The notes beneath the pieces are model-generated. The model saw only the letters and a list, made by a program, of their open reading frames with translations. It did no database searches and was not told the origin of the DNA. Source: Rossellomorea vietnamensis (GTDB lineage Bacteria > Bacillota > Bacilli > Bacillales > Bacillaceae_B). Taken from it: 46,516 nt of DNA. Of this stretch, positions 27,318 through 35,889 are shown piece by piece. Each line of letters starts with the position of its first letter. The first letter of the stretch is position 1. The translations under genes were made by a program, and so were the position numbers. The stretch is taken from NCBI RefSeq assembly GCF_008180415.1, contig NZ_VTEI01000002.1, positions 711,491 through 758,006 of the forward strand. Direction: 5' to 3'.

Positions 27318-27922
27318 GTAAAAGGATGGTCATACATTGAGTAAAAATTGCAGCTTAGGTCCAGTAGGTTTTCCCAATCAGGTACCGGATGTCGCCATAC
27401 CGGCGGTTTCCCTTTAAACCCGACTTAACTGTGTCACCAGCAGTTAGACTGGATTACCACTTAGTCCGCACTATAATCCTCAATATATGTCTCAAATGGG
27501 AACAGTCTAGGAGTTTTCCTCAACAACCTTTAACCAGGTTCTTAGCCTCTTTTGCAAAGTGGATTTCATATGGGCGAAAAAGCACATATCAATGGCCAAC
27601 TGATGTGTACCTTGTAACCATAATCCCCTCACACTTCACTCAAGGCAGGCTACGCTGCTAGCGGTTGTCACCGCATCGCAGGTCTATACTCCGTTCTATT
27701 GCTCATGCAATCGTGCCGGCCTAGAAACGGAACCTCCGCGGCGCAAGGGTCAACGCCCACATGCCATTGTGGATCGCCCTTGTGCCTTACTCCCAGCTTC
27801 GACCCAAGGCTGGGCGCCTCAAGCCGAAACCAGGAACTTCATCGATGTGCCCTTTAGTGGATTTTTAGGCCCACCTTCGGAACTGGTAGATCGACTAGAA
27901 TACTGCACCATCCTTATTCAAT
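27318..27922 (-). ncRNA. OLE RNA (ornate, large, extremophilic)
   Basis: About 600 nt of GC-richer, non-coding, highly structured sequence between ispA and oapA, the conserved genomic seat of OLE RNA. The 5' end AAGGATGGT (27907-27915) pairs perfectly with ACCATCCTT (27322-27330) 580 nt downstream, giving the closing stem. The 5' half contains nested stems such as CAAGGG / CCCTTG around CCACA / TGTGG (27741-27785) and CCCAGC / GCTGGG; the 3' half contains GAG-GAAAA-CTC and CCGCCGGTATGG / CATCCGG. A sigma-A promoter lies just upstream. The RNA forms a membrane-bound complex with OapA in B. halodurans and helps tolerance of alcohols, cold and altered magnesium. Exact 5' and 3' ends are inferred. 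Confidence 0.95.
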
Positions 27923-27929
27923 TATCATC

Positions 27930-27958
27930 ATTATAACACGAATTGGCCATTTTCTCAA
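27930..27958 (-). promoter_or_regulatory. Sigma-A promoter for OLE RNA
   Basis: Minus strand TTGAGA (27953-27958), 17 bp, TATAAT (27930-27935). The -35 starts 10 bp after the ispA stop codon and predicted initiation is near 27923, just before the closing stem of OLE RNA. This gives the RNA, and perhaps oapA-dxs-yqxC, transcription independent of the upstream operon. Confidence 0.85.
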
Positions 27959-27967
27959 ATAGGCAGA

Positions 27968-28855
27968 CTAGTGGTCTCTCGATGCAATCATATCAGCAAT
28001 ATCTACTAAAAGACCGTTATCAAGATCAGACGATGCAAGGGCCGACTTTCCTTTAATAAGATGGCTTTTCAGCTTTTCTTTAGCCCCGTCAAGAGTCAAA
28101 AGGGAAGGGTATGTGCTTTTGAATTTACTCTCATCGCTTCCCACTCTTTTCCCCATCTTATCCTCCCTGCCCTCGATATCAAGGATATCATCTTGGATCT
28201 GGAAGGCGAGACCGATATGATAGGCGTAGTCCTCTAGTGACCTTACCTGGCTTTCGGTTGCGTCTGCAAGAATGGCAGCTGCCATGACGCTGAAGGCCAG
28301 GAGTCTTCCTGTTTTATTCTTATGTATATATTGTAGCTCTTCAACTGTAAGGCTTTTATTCTCACCTTCCATGTCGGCAGCCTGTCCGCCCACCATGCCT
28401 TCCGGACCAGCTGATTTTGCTAACAAGGAAATAAGGCGTATGATTTTCTCAGGTGAGGCACCTTTGGTTCCGCACAGTACTTCAAAGCTGTAAGTGAGAA
28501 GTCCGTCACCCGCCAGAATAGCTGTCGCCTCGCCGTAAACTTTATGGTTGGTGGGTTTTCCCCTCCTGAGATCATCATTATCCATGCTTGGCAAATCATC
28601 ATGTATCAAGGAATATGTATGAACCATTTCAAGGGCAGCAGCGGCTTCCAGCCCAAGCGCAGGGTCTTTCTTAAAAGCATGGAGAGTCGCAAATAAAAGA
28701 ACCGGCCGAATCCTTTTTCCGCCTGCTTTTAAGGAATAGCTCATAGCCTCTTTGACTTGTTCAGGGGCTTGGAGTCCTGTCACCAGCTCATCCAGCCGGT
28801 TTTCTACCAGTTCTTTATATTTTTTTGTAAAACTCTCTAATGATACAGCACTCAC
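27968..28855 (-). CDS. ispA: Farnesyl diphosphate synthase (geranyltranstransferase)
   Basis: 295-residue all-helical prenyltransferase condensing IPP with DMAPP and GPP to FPP, precursor of undecaprenyl phosphate and quinones. The first aspartate-rich motif is DDLPSMDNDDLRRGKPTNH, with the insertion typical of bacterial short-chain (type II) FPP synthases; the second is FQIQDDILD. Two aromatic or small residues ahead of the first motif (MVHTYSLIH) fit a C15 product. The start overlaps the xseB stop by 4 bp, implying coupled translation. Confidence 0.96.
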   Translation of the reverse strand: MSAVSLESFTKKYKELVENRLDELVTGLQAPEQVKEAMSYSLKAGGKRIRPVLLFATLHAFKKDPALGLEAAAALEMVHTYSLIHDDLPSMDNDDLRRGKPTNHKVYGEATAILAGDGLLTYSFEVLCGTKGASPEKIIRLISLLAKSAGPEGMVGGQAADMEGENKSLTVEELQYIHKNKTGRLLAFSVMAAAILADATESQVRSLEDYAYHIGLAFQIQDDILDIEGREDKMGKRVGSDESKFKSTYPSLLTLDGAKEKLKSHLIKGKSALASSDLDNGLLVDIADMIASRDH

Positions 28856-29091
28856 GAATTCTCCTCCTCAGATAATGAGAATTCTTTTTCTCCTTCATCC
28901 GTCATTAACTTCGTCATTTGTTTTTCGGCGTGTTTAAGTGTATCGTGACAATACTTTGACAGCTCCACGCCTTTTTGATATTGCCGCAACGCTTCCTCGA
29001 GGGGTACCTCTCCTTCTTCCAAACGCTGGACAATGGTTTCCAGTCTTTCCATTGCTTCTTCAAATGACATCTTCTTTTCTTCAGCCATCAA
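28852..29091 (-). CDS. xseB: Exodeoxyribonuclease VII small subunit
   Basis: 79 residues, all helical; the signature SFEEAMERLETIVQRLEEGEVPLEEAL-type region starts at about residue 8. It forms the multi-subunit exonuclease VII with XseA. The start overlaps the xseA stop by 4 bp and its own stop overlaps ispA. The acidic C-terminus (EEENS) is typical. Confidence 0.96.
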   Translation of the reverse strand: MMAEEKKMSFEEAMERLETIVQRLEEGEVPLEEALRQYQKGVELSKYCHDTLKHAEKQMTKLMTDEGEKEFSLSEEENS

Positions 29092-30437
29092 TTTTCACTC
29101 TCCTCTATTGAATCTATATGGCAATACAGCTTCCCGTCCTGAAGGTGAACCGTTACCTTTTCTCCTTCTTTTACAGCTTCTTTCGATTTAACAAGCTTTG
29201 AATCCTCGGAATATACAAGACTGTAACCTCTATCCATTATTTTCAGCGGGCTTAAGGCTTCTAGTGTGGAAATGGTCCTGCTGAAATCGTTTTGCTTCTG
29301 CCTTAATATCGTGGAGAAATTGGCTTGAAGCTGCTTAGCGGTACGCAGGTGCTGCTCATTTTTCTGTTCCCACAGCCTTCTGGGATGGACTCTCTTTAGG
29401 TTTGAATCCAAATGCCCGAGTTTTTCCCTTCCCGCCTGCATCCTTACACGCTGGTTTCTATTCAGTTTTTCTGTTAAATGGTCAACAGCCTCGATTTTCT
29501 GTTCATACAATCGGCGTGGATTTCTGAAGATAATGGAAGAAGTGACGCTTTTCAACCTTGCTCTTTCACTCTTCAGCCTGGTTTTCATCCCTCTGATGAG
29601 CATGATTTTTTGGTTTAGTACCCGTTCCAGGAGATCATCGATATGAGGAACGGCCAATTCAGCAGCGGCCGTCGGGGTCGGGGCCCTCATATCTGCTGCA
29701 AAGTCGGCAATCGTAAAATCGGTCTCATGCCCGACAGCAGAAATCACCGGCACTTCAGAGTTAGAAATAGCGAGTGCGACCCGTTCTTCATTGAAAGCCC
29801 ACAGTTCTTCAATCGAACCGCCGCCTCTCCCGACAATCAGAACATCAATTTCTTCATTTTTATTCGCTTTTTTGATGGATTCAGCGATTGATTGTGCAGC
29901 CCTTTCCCCCTGAACTAAAGCGGGATAAACAACGATTTCTCCAATAGGATATCTGCGCTCGATGGTCGTGATGATGTCCCTGACAGCTGCACCTGTCGGC
30001 GAGGTAATCACACCGATTTTGCGGGGGAATTTTGGGATAGGCTTCTTTCTTGCTTCCGAGAATAATCCCTGCTTCTCAAGTTTTTCCTTTAACTGCTGGT
30101 AGGCCAGGAATAAGTCACCGATTCCATCCGGCTGCATCTCTTTTACATATATTTGATACTGTCCTCCTGCTTCATAGACAGAAATATCGCCCCTCAGCAG
30201 AACGTTCATCCCATTTTCAGGGTTGAATTTCATTGAAGCATTTGCGGAAGAAAACATGACAGCCAGTATCCTGGCCCGTTCATCCTTTAAAGTGAAATAC
30301 ATGTGGCCGCTTGAGTGGCGTTTGAAATTCGAAATTTCACCCTTCACATAAATTCCTGAAAGGTGAGGGTCTTTATCAAATTTCCTTTTGATATATTTTG
30401 TTAATGCCTGAATCGTCAGGTATTGGGAATTATCCAT
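29088..30437 (-). CDS. xseA: Exodeoxyribonuclease VII large subunit
   Basis: 449 residues from the second of two adjacent ATG codons, the one 7 nt from GGGGAG. The N-terminal OB-fold (LSGIYVKGEISNFKRHSSGH) is followed by the catalytic domain with GVITSPTGAAVRDI, VGRGGGSIEELWAFNEE and SAVGHETDFTIADFAAD, then a long coiled coil at about 260-400. It degrades single-stranded DNA to oligonucleotides in repair. Two terminators and a MITE separate it from folD, so it probably heads its own transcript. Confidence 0.96.
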   Translation of the reverse strand: MDNSQYLTIQALTKYIKRKFDKDPHLSGIYVKGEISNFKRHSSGHMYFTLKDERARILAVMFSSANASMKFNPENGMNVLLRGDISVYEAGGQYQIYVKEMQPDGIGDLFLAYQQLKEKLEKQGLFSEARKKPIPKFPRKIGVITSPTGAAVRDIITTIERRYPIGEIVVYPALVQGERAAQSIAESIKKANKNEEIDVLIVGRGGGSIEELWAFNEERVALAISNSEVPVISAVGHETDFTIADFAADMRAPTPTAAAELAVPHIDDLLERVLNQKIMLIRGMKTRLKSERARLKSVTSSIIFRNPRRLYEQKIEAVDHLTEKLNRNQRVRMQAGREKLGHLDSNLKRVHPRRLWEQKNEQHLRTAKQLQANFSTILRQKQNDFSRTISTLEALSPLKIMDRGYSLVYSEDSKLVKSKEAVKEGEKVTVHLQDGKLYCHIDSIEESEN

Positions 30438-30476
30438 CATCCGTCTCCCCTCAGCCTATTTGTCCTCTTTTCAGAA

Positions 30477-30605
30477 GGCAGTATTTCGCATAAATTGCTG
30501 CTTTTGGATATCCCCGGATACTAAGAGTTTTCTCTTTTATCGAGGGAGCAGCTCTTTTATTTTTTCGGAAATAGTATTAAATAACAACAAAGTTTACGAA
30601 GAGCC
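30477..30605. mobile_element. MITE-like element, copy 3 (xseA-folD gap), inverted
   Basis: 129 bp. The right end read inverted is GGCTCTTCGTAAACTTTGTT and the left end is GGCAGTATTTCGCATAAATT. It shares GGATATCCCCGGATACTAAG with copy 4 (inverted). The flanks TTTCAGAA and TTTTAAAA agree at 6 of 8 bases, a decayed target duplication. It is shorter than copies 1 and 4 because of internal deletion. It begins 40 bp upstream of the xseA start and may have displaced the original promoter. Confidence 0.82.
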
Positions 30606-30672
30606 TTTTAAAAACCAGTTAATCTTTCTGGACTTATCTTTTAAACCATTTCTTATTATGTAAGCTAACTTA

Positions 30673-30707
30673 ACAAAAAGCTGCTTTCCGTTGTCTGGAA
30701 TGCAGCC
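30673..30707 (-). terminator. Second terminator downstream of folD
   Basis: Minus strand GCTGCaTTCC / GGAAaGCAGC stem with an AGACAAC loop and TTTTTG after it. Confidence 0.75.
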
Positions 30708-30729
30708 TTCTGGATAGTACTATTTTAAC

Positions 30730-30768
30730 AAAAAATCGGGCTGAGTGTACCCAAAACGTACTCTCAGG
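30730..30768 (-). terminator. First terminator downstream of folD
   Basis: Minus strand CTGAGAGTAC / GTACACTCAG, 9 of 10 paired, loop GTTTTGG, followed by CCCGATTTTTT. It lies directly after the folD stop codon. Confidence 0.88.
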
Positions 30769-30774
30769 TTAATT

Positions 30775-31626
30775 TTAACCGATTGCCCGCCGTGCAGATC
30801 TGACTGTATTGAACATAAGCATGGTAATAGTCATAGGTCCGACGCCGCCCGGAACCGGGGTGATATACCCTGCTGTTTCTTTGGCGGTGTCAAAATCAAT
30901 ATCTCCACACAGCCTGCCGTTCTCATCACGGTTCATTCCTACATCAATCACAACCGCACCTGATTTGATATCTTTTCCACTGATGAAATTTGGACGGCCT
31001 GCAGCTGATATCAGAATATCAGCACTTTTTGTATAGAAGGAAAGATTCTCCGTTTTTGAATGGCAATACGTTACGGTTGCATTCTCCCTGAGAAGCAGCT
31101 GACCAGCTGGCTTTCCGACAATGTTGCTCCGCCCCACTACAACTGCATGCTTTCCTGAGAGTGATATTCCCTCATATTGAAGCATTTTCATAATTCCATA
31201 TGGAGTACAAGGAAGAAAGGAATCTTCACCTATCATCATTCTTCCTATATTAACAGGATGAAAGCCATCAACATCTTTGTCAGGAGAGATTTGCTCTATC
31301 ACCTTCTCAGTCTGGATCCCTTCTGGAAGAGGCAGTTGAACCAGGATTCCATGAATGGTCTTATCCTCGTTGAGCTGGTGGACTTTTTCAAGCAGCTCAT
31401 TCTCACTGACATCATCACCGTAGTCTATTAATACTGAATGAATCCCCATTTCCTGACAGGTTTTCCGCTTCATTCGAACGTAAGTCTGAGAAGCGGAGTC
31501 CTCCCCTACAAGGATGACAGCAAGCCCCGGAACTATATCATCTTCCCTAAGCTGTTGAACTTCCTTGGCAATGGATTCCCTGTAGTGCTGTGCAATTTTC
31601 TTTCCATCGATCAGTTTTGCGGGCAT
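30775..31626 (-). CDS. folD: Methylenetetrahydrofolate dehydrogenase / methenyltetrahydrofolate cyclohydrolase
   Basis: 283-residue bifunctional enzyme interconverting 5,10-methylene-THF, methenyl-THF and 10-formyl-THF. Motifs: [14 protein letters not shown] (the catalytic lysine region near 50-63), [12 protein letters not shown] near 94-105, the NADP-binding [17 protein letters not shown] near 160 and [14 protein letters not shown] near the end. The start overlaps the nusB stop by one base (TAATG). Cofactor (NADP) is inferred from the family. Confidence 0.97.
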   Translation of the reverse strand: MPAKLIDGKKIAQHYRESIAKEVQQLREDDIVPGLAVILVGEDSASQTYVRMKRKTCQEMGIHSVLIDYGDDVSENELLEKVHQLNEDKTIHGILVQLPLPEGIQTEKVIEQISPDKDVDGFHPVNIGRMMIGEDSFLPCTPYGIMKMLQYEGISLSGKHAVVVGRSNIVGKPAGQLLLRENATVTYCHSKTENLSFYTKSADILISAAGRPNFISGKDIKSGAVVIDVGMNRDENGRLCGDIDFDTAKETAGYITPVPGGVGPMTITMLMFNTVRSARRAIG

Positions 31627-32039
31627 TATAATCCCCCTTGTTCACCTTGCTCTTCAATCATTGAATTGACTTTTGAGAGCACACCATTAATGAACTTTCC
31701 TGATTGGTCATCTCCGTATGACTTGGCAATCTCGATCGCTTCATTAATGACGACTTTATTTGGTACATCATTCACTTCCAATAATTCAAAAACGGCTACA
31801 CGGAGGATGTTTCTATCCACTTTCGCCAGTCTGTCAAAAGACCACTTTTCAAGGTTTTCCCTGATCAATCCATCAATTTTTCCCTTATTATCTGTCGCCC
31901 CGTTCACAAGGCTGTCCAGATATTCATCAGAAGGGGCATCTTCATATATATTCAGTAATGCCTCTTCAGCCGTCATTCCGGACATATCCATTTGAAACAA
32001 TGCTTGTAAAGCTTTTTCACGCGCTGTACGTCTTTTCAT
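31626..32039 (-). CDS. nusB: Transcription antitermination factor NusB
   Basis: 137 residues, a compact helical protein. It begins with the family-typical [20 protein letters not shown] and has [20 protein letters not shown] in the middle. It binds boxA RNA with NusE/S10 in rRNA antitermination. ATG start preceded by AAAGGAG. It follows yqhY after a 280-bp gap with a strong terminator, so it may have its own promoter and heads a nusB-folD unit. Confidence 0.96.
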   Translation of the reverse strand: MKRRTAREKALQALFQMDMSGMTAEEALLNIYEDAPSDEYLDSLVNGATDNKGKIDGLIRENLEKWSFDRLAKVDRNILRVAVFELLEVNDVPNKVVINEAIEIAKSYGDDQSGKFINGVLSKVNSMIEEQGEQGGL

Positions 32040-32262
32040 TCCTTTGTACTCCTTTTATTCTCATCAAATTTCGTCATATCAATGATAATAGCATAACCCA
32101 GTGTATGAAAGCACGCAAACACCAATAAATCCGCTATTCTGAAAATGAGCTCCTTGACATTTAACTAGAGATGCCTGGTAACTTTTTGCTTCTATATGGT
32201 TTCTTGTTTAAAATTATCACAATTGAGGATTTATTAAACTTCTCATCTTCCAGTTCACAAAC

Positions 32263-32293
32263 AAAAACCAAAGGCTGCAGCCTTTGGTTTTTA
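32263..32293. terminator. Perfect-palindrome terminator downstream of yqhY
   Basis: AAAACCAAAGGCTGC followed by GCAGCCTTTGGTTTT, a perfectly symmetrical stem flanked by A and T runs. It ends the accB-accC-yqhY transcript. Confidence 0.9.
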
Positions 32294-32319
32294 CCATTCA
32301 ATCATTGATTTTCACCAGC

Positions 32320-32742
32320 TTATTCTTCTTCTGCCAGTTCCTGCTCTGTCTTCTGATTCTCAAACTGGACTCCAACAACGTGAATATTCACTTCGTCAGC
32401 TTCTAAAGCTGTCATATTAAGAAGTGCCTGTCTGATGTTGTCTTGAATCTTTTGAGCGGTATTCGGGATGGATACACCGAATTGCATGATGCAATAAACA
32501 TCCACTTGGATGCCTTCCTCGGCAAGCTCGACTTTAACTCCCTTGCCATGGTTTTTCTTTCCAAGCCTTTCTACGACACCGCTGGCAAAGTTACCGCGCA
32601 TTGACGCAACTCCTTCTACCTCTGAAGCAGCAATGCCGGCAATGACTTCGATTACTTCCGGTGCTATTTCAATCTTCCCTAAACCATCTTTACCATGTGA
32701 CATTTGCAATAGGCTTTGGTTTTGGTTTTGATTTTCAGCCAT
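32320..32742 (-). CDS. yqhY: Asp23/Gls24 family envelope stress protein YqhY
   Basis: 140 residues with the Asp23 domain at about 15-125: GLGKIEIAPEVIEVIAGIAA, EVEGVASMRGNF, and an IQVDVYCIMQFGVSIPNTA stretch. No membrane segment. In B. subtilis yqhY is cotranscribed with accB-accC and its loss leads to suppressor mutations in acetyl-CoA carboxylase, suggesting a link with fatty acid synthesis; the same neighbours occur here. The biochemical activity is unknown. The N-terminal QNQNQ run is unusual but harmless. Confidence 0.93.
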   Translation of the reverse strand: MAENQNQNQSLLQMSHGKDGLGKIEIAPEVIEVIAGIAASEVEGVASMRGNFASGVVERLGKKNHGKGVKVELAEEGIQVDVYCIMQFGVSIPNTAQKIQDNIRQALLNMTALEADEVNIHVVGVQFENQKTEQELAEEE

Positions 32743-32802
32743 GAATGTACACCTCCACTGATTTCGCCTGAATACTTATATTTTATTATATCACAGCTTT
32801 GA

Positions 32803-34155
32803 CTAGGACTTCATTACCTCATGTATCTCCAAAAATTTCGTATTGAAATCACCGCTTACAAACGTCTCATGCTCCAATACTTTCAAATGGAACGGAATAG
32901 TGGTATGAACACCTTCAATGACGAACTCACTTAATGCCCTTTTCATCCTGGCGATAGCTTCTTCCCTTGTCGCACCATATGTGATCAGCTTCGCTATCAT
33001 GGAATCATAATAAGGAGGGATCATGTAGCCGGGGTAGGCTGCAGAATCGACCCTTACACCCAATCCGCCGGGAGGAAGGTATAATTCAATTCTTCCGGCA
33101 GACGGCATGAAGTTTTTCTCAGGATTTTCAGCATTGATCCGGCATTCAATTGACCATCCATTGAATTCGATGGCTTCTTGTTTTAACTCCAATTGTTCCC
33201 CTGAAGCCACTTTGATCTGCTGCTTGATAAGATCGACCCCTGTTACTTGTTCCGTAACAGGATGCTCCACTTGAATACGTGTATTCATTTCCATGAAGTA
33301 AAACTTTTTGTTTCCATGGTCAAAAATGAATTCGACTGTACCCGCACCTGAATAGTCAACTGCCTGAGCGGCTTTCACCGCAGCCTCTCCCATCTCGCTC
33401 CTGATTTTTTCGTCCAGGGCAGGTGAAGGAGTTTCCTCAATCAGTTTCTGCAAGCGCCTTTGGATGGTGCAATCTCTTTCACCAAGGTGAATCACATTTC
33501 CAAAGTTGTCGCCAAGGACCTGAATTTCAACATGTCTGAAATCTTCAATGAACTTTTCAATATACACACCTGGATTGCCGAAAGCAGTCGCAGCTTCCTG
33601 CTGGGTAATATTAATGCCTTTAACCAGCTCTTGCTCTGTTTTGGCTACGCGGATTCCTTTCCCCCCGCCGCCAGCTGTTGCTTTAATAATAACAGGATAT
33701 CCGATTTGTTCTGCCAATGAAACCGCTTCCTCTGCATCTTTTACGATTCCCTGTGAACCCGGTACAATCGGGACTCCTGCTTCTCTCATCGTCTCTCTTG
33801 CTACATCCTTCGTACCCATTTTGGAGATTGCCTCCGGTGATGGACCAACAAAGGTAATGTTGCATTCCCGGCATAACTCTGCAAAGTCCGCATTTTCTGC
33901 AAGGAATCCATATCCAGGATGGATGGCATCACAGTCAGTCAGCTTGGCTACACTGATGATGTTGGTGAAATTCAAATAACTGTCTTTGCTTGCAGTGGGC
34001 CCGATACAATAAGCTTCATCAGCTAACTGTACATGAAGCGCCTCTTTGTCAGCTTCGGAATAAACAGCCACGCTTTCTATCCCCATTTCGCGGCAGGCTC
34101 GAATGACACGTACAGCTATTTCTCCTCTATTTGCTATTAACAGCTTTTTTATCAT
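32803..34155 (-). CDS. accC: Acetyl-CoA carboxylase, biotin carboxylase subunit
   Basis: 450-residue ATP-grasp enzyme that carboxylates biotin on AccB with bicarbonate and ATP. Motifs: N-terminal [20 protein letters not shown], the glycine-rich ATP loop [13 protein letters not shown] near 160, the metal and catalytic region [20 protein letters not shown] near 290 and the [14 protein letters not shown] block. Start ATG with GGAGCG. It follows accB with a 14-bp gap. Homologous pyruvate carboxylases are larger and fused, so length and context support AccC. Confidence 0.97.
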   Translation of the reverse strand: MIKKLLIANRGEIAVRVIRACREMGIESVAVYSEADKEALHVQLADEAYCIGPTASKDSYLNFTNIISVAKLTDCDAIHPGYGFLAENADFAELCRECNITFVGPSPEAISKMGTKDVARETMREAGVPIVPGSQGIVKDAEEAVSLAEQIGYPVIIKATAGGGGKGIRVAKTEQELVKGINITQQEAATAFGNPGVYIEKFIEDFRHVEIQVLGDNFGNVIHLGERDCTIQRRLQKLIEETPSPALDEKIRSEMGEAAVKAAQAVDYSGAGTVEFIFDHGNKKFYFMEMNTRIQVEHPVTEQVTGVDLIKQQIKVASGEQLELKQEAIEFNGWSIECRINAENPEKNFMPSAGRIELYLPPGGLGVRVDSAAYPGYMIPPYYDSMIAKLITYGATREEAIARMKRALSEFVIEGVHTTIPFHLKVLEHETFVSGDFNTKFLEIHEVMKS

Positions 34156-34169
34156 AGAATGTTCGCTCC

Positions 34170-34676
34170 TTATTCAGGCTTAACCAAAAATAACGGCTGA
34201 CCGTATTCAACCAATTGTCCGTCTTTCACTAATATTTCAACAATCTCACCTTTTACTTCCGCTTCAATTTCATTGAAAAGCTTCATCGCTTCCACAATGC
34301 ACACAACTGAATCGTCCGTGACTTTGCTTCCTGCTTTGACATAAGCACCTGCATCAGGTGAAGGAGATTGATAGAAAGTTCCTACCATCGGAGAGACAAT
34401 TTTATGAAGGTTCTCATCTGCTGCAGGAGCAGGGGCTTCTTCTTTAACCGGAGCTTCTGGTGCTTTAGGTGCTTGTGCAGGTGCTGCCGGAGTTGAAACT
34501 GCTTCTTCCGCTTTATGTACTTCGTTATTTTGAGTTGCTGCCTTTTCTTCCACATAGGTAACAGCCTTATTCTTTTTCATTTTAATTTTGCTGCCATCTA
34601 GTTCGTATGAAAACTCATCAATGCTTGATTGATCAACAAGTTTAATCAACTCGCGTAATTCTTGGATCTTTAACAT
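34170..34676 (-). CDS. accB: Acetyl-CoA carboxylase, biotin carboxyl carrier protein
   Basis: 168 residues. Helical N-terminus ([19 protein letters not shown]), an Ala/Pro-rich flexible linker at about 55-88 and a C-terminal biotinyl domain with [19 protein letters not shown], in which the lysine of EAMKL is biotinylated. It carries the carboxyl group between AccC and the carboxyltransferase. First gene of accB-accC-yqhY, behind a sigma-A promoter with a FapR-like operator. Confidence 0.97.
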   Translation of the reverse strand: MLKIQELRELIKLVDQSSIDEFSYELDGSKIKMKKNKAVTYVEEKAATQNNEVHKAEEAVSTPAAPAQAPKAPEAPVKEEAPAPAADENLHKIVSPMVGTFYQSPSPDAGAYVKAGSKVTDDSVVCIVEAMKLFNEIEAEVKGEIVEILVKDGQLVEYGQPLFLVKPE

Positions 34677-34705
34677 AATGACACCCCTTAGAGTAATTAA
34701 TCAAA

Positions 34706-34724
34706 ATTAGGACTAGCTACTAAT
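34706..34724 (-). promoter_or_regulatory. FapR-like operator over the accB transcription start
   Basis: Minus strand ATTAGTAGCTAGTCCTAAT is a 19-bp partial inverted repeat (ATTAG...CTAAT) resembling the FapR box (ATTAGTACCTGGTACTAAT type). It lies immediately after the -10 element, covering the expected start site, where a repressor sensing malonyl-CoA would work. The match is by eye only. Confidence 0.55.
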
Positions 34725-34754
34725 ATCATACGATAAGACCTTGTAAGAATTCAA
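34725..34754 (-). promoter_or_regulatory. Sigma-A promoter of accB-accC-yqhY
   Basis: Minus strand TTGAAT (34749-34754), 18 bp, TATGAT (34725-34730); the accB ATG lies about 50 nt downstream of the -10. Confidence 0.65.
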
Positions 34755-35229
34755 TATGATAATACAACTAATCTTATTGAATCCTTGTTTTCTTAATAAA
34801 ATGCCCTCTTGGATTTAACACATCTCATAAAAGAAGTTCAAGTCGCATTGAAAACAACATCTTTAAAAAGAGCATGCTATACCATCCCATACTTAGTCCT
34901 ATTTCTATTGTAAGCTTCTTTTTCATATTTTCAAAGTCACAGGGAGGCATTCTTGTAAATATCTCCCTGCAATTCAAGGCTGGATCTTGTGCAGCCTCTT
35001 GATGGCTGTGCCTTTTTGAAGGGGAGCAAGATTCCTAAGCTACTTCTGAGGAGATCTTGAGTGCAAATAGGTTTTCTAGCTTTTCTGGTTAAGAAGTCGT
35101 TATAGAAGGTTTTTTATAAATGATTGCTTTCTTGGAATAATCCCAAGTTCCTTTTTTCCCTAAACAGTGGTGCTAGTTTTCGAAATTTATATGAGATAGC
35201 AAAATTTTACCAAAAGTGTCTTACTGAAA
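34755..35229. other. Noncoding part of the accB-spoIIIAH gap
   Basis: Together with the MITE and the repeat cluster this makes a 1.2-kb gene-free gap. I see no reading frame with family resemblance. A hairpin CAGGGAG / CTCCCTG is near 34940-34972. The remainder is AT-rich with scattered T runs. Confidence 0.5.
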
Positions 35230-35401
35230 GGCTCTTTTCGTAAACTTTGTTGCTATTTGATACTAAATCCGAAAAAATAATCATATTAACAGGGGTAAAA
35301 ACTGGTAACACCGAAAAGAAAAGAGCTGCTCTCCCTCGTTAAGAGATAAAACTCTTAGTATCCGGGGATATCCGAAAGCAACAATCTATGCGAAAACAGC
35401 C
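35230..35401. mobile_element. MITE-like element, copy 4 (accB-spoIIIAH gap)
   Basis: 172 bp with a perfect 8-bp target duplication TACTGAAA (35222-35229 and 35402-35409). Left end GGCTCTTTTCGTAAACTTTG; right end read inverted GGCTGTTTTCGCATAGATTG; about 21 of 26 terminal bases match. It shares AGAGCTGCTCTCCCTCG and ACTCTTAGTATCCGGGGATA with copy 3. No gene inside. Confidence 0.9.
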
Positions 35402-35643
35402 TACTGAAAAAATTTATGGAGCCAGGCCATCTACCTTTAGAGCAGGAGAATGGAAGTTATGGGAGAGCTTAATTATGCATAAAGATGGCTGGACATTGAT
35501 ATTACAAGATTTGTTTACTGAGGTACAATATTTAACTCTATTGGATTTATGATTCTATCTCTATCGAGGGATTGACGGGAGAGGAAGGGGGGCGGACTCA
35601 TGCAGAACCAGCGGGCGACTTGTTTAAGCACTCCCCGTTTCTC

Positions 35644-35800
35644 GATTAGAGGAACAAGTTTCCCTTATTTCAGAATAACCTGAAAGTAGCTCAAATAGAG
35701 GAAAAAACTTCTCTTATTTGATTCATAAACCTTGAAAAATAGGTACTTTTACTTTTAGAAGAGAAGGACCTTCCTCTATTTAACGTAAGTTGAAAAGGAA
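35644..35800. repeat. Short degenerate tandem repeat, about 50-bp units
   Basis: AGAGGAAcAAGTTTCcCTTATTT at 35648 recurs as AGAGGAAaAAACTTCTCTTATTT at 35697, and a more diverged form follows near 35762. Each is followed by an ACC-TGAAA-like block. Two clear units plus one decayed unit. It lies in noncoding DNA after spoIIIAH. Confidence 0.6.
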
Positions 35801-35854
35801 ATTTTTGATTAACGGTAAAATCTTCCGTTAATTTTTACCGCTAGTTACTCTGTT

Positions 35855-35889
35855 TAAAAAGAAGCCGCCGCCTCTGAAGGCGCCGGCTC
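35855..35889 (-). terminator. Intrinsic terminator of the spoIIIA operon
   Basis: Minus strand AGCCGGCGCC / GGCGGCGGCT, one mismatch, loop TTCAGA, then TTCTTTTT, right after the spoIIIAH stop codon. Confidence 0.9.

Noticed and set aside
27389..27661. 90-codon plus-strand open frame antisense to OLE RNA
   Set aside because: No ribosome binding site or family resemblance; the region is explained by the structured RNA on the opposite strand.
31438..31995. 185-codon plus-strand open frame across folD and nusB
   Set aside because: It is antisense to two well-supported genes, has no recognisable motifs and no ribosome binding site.
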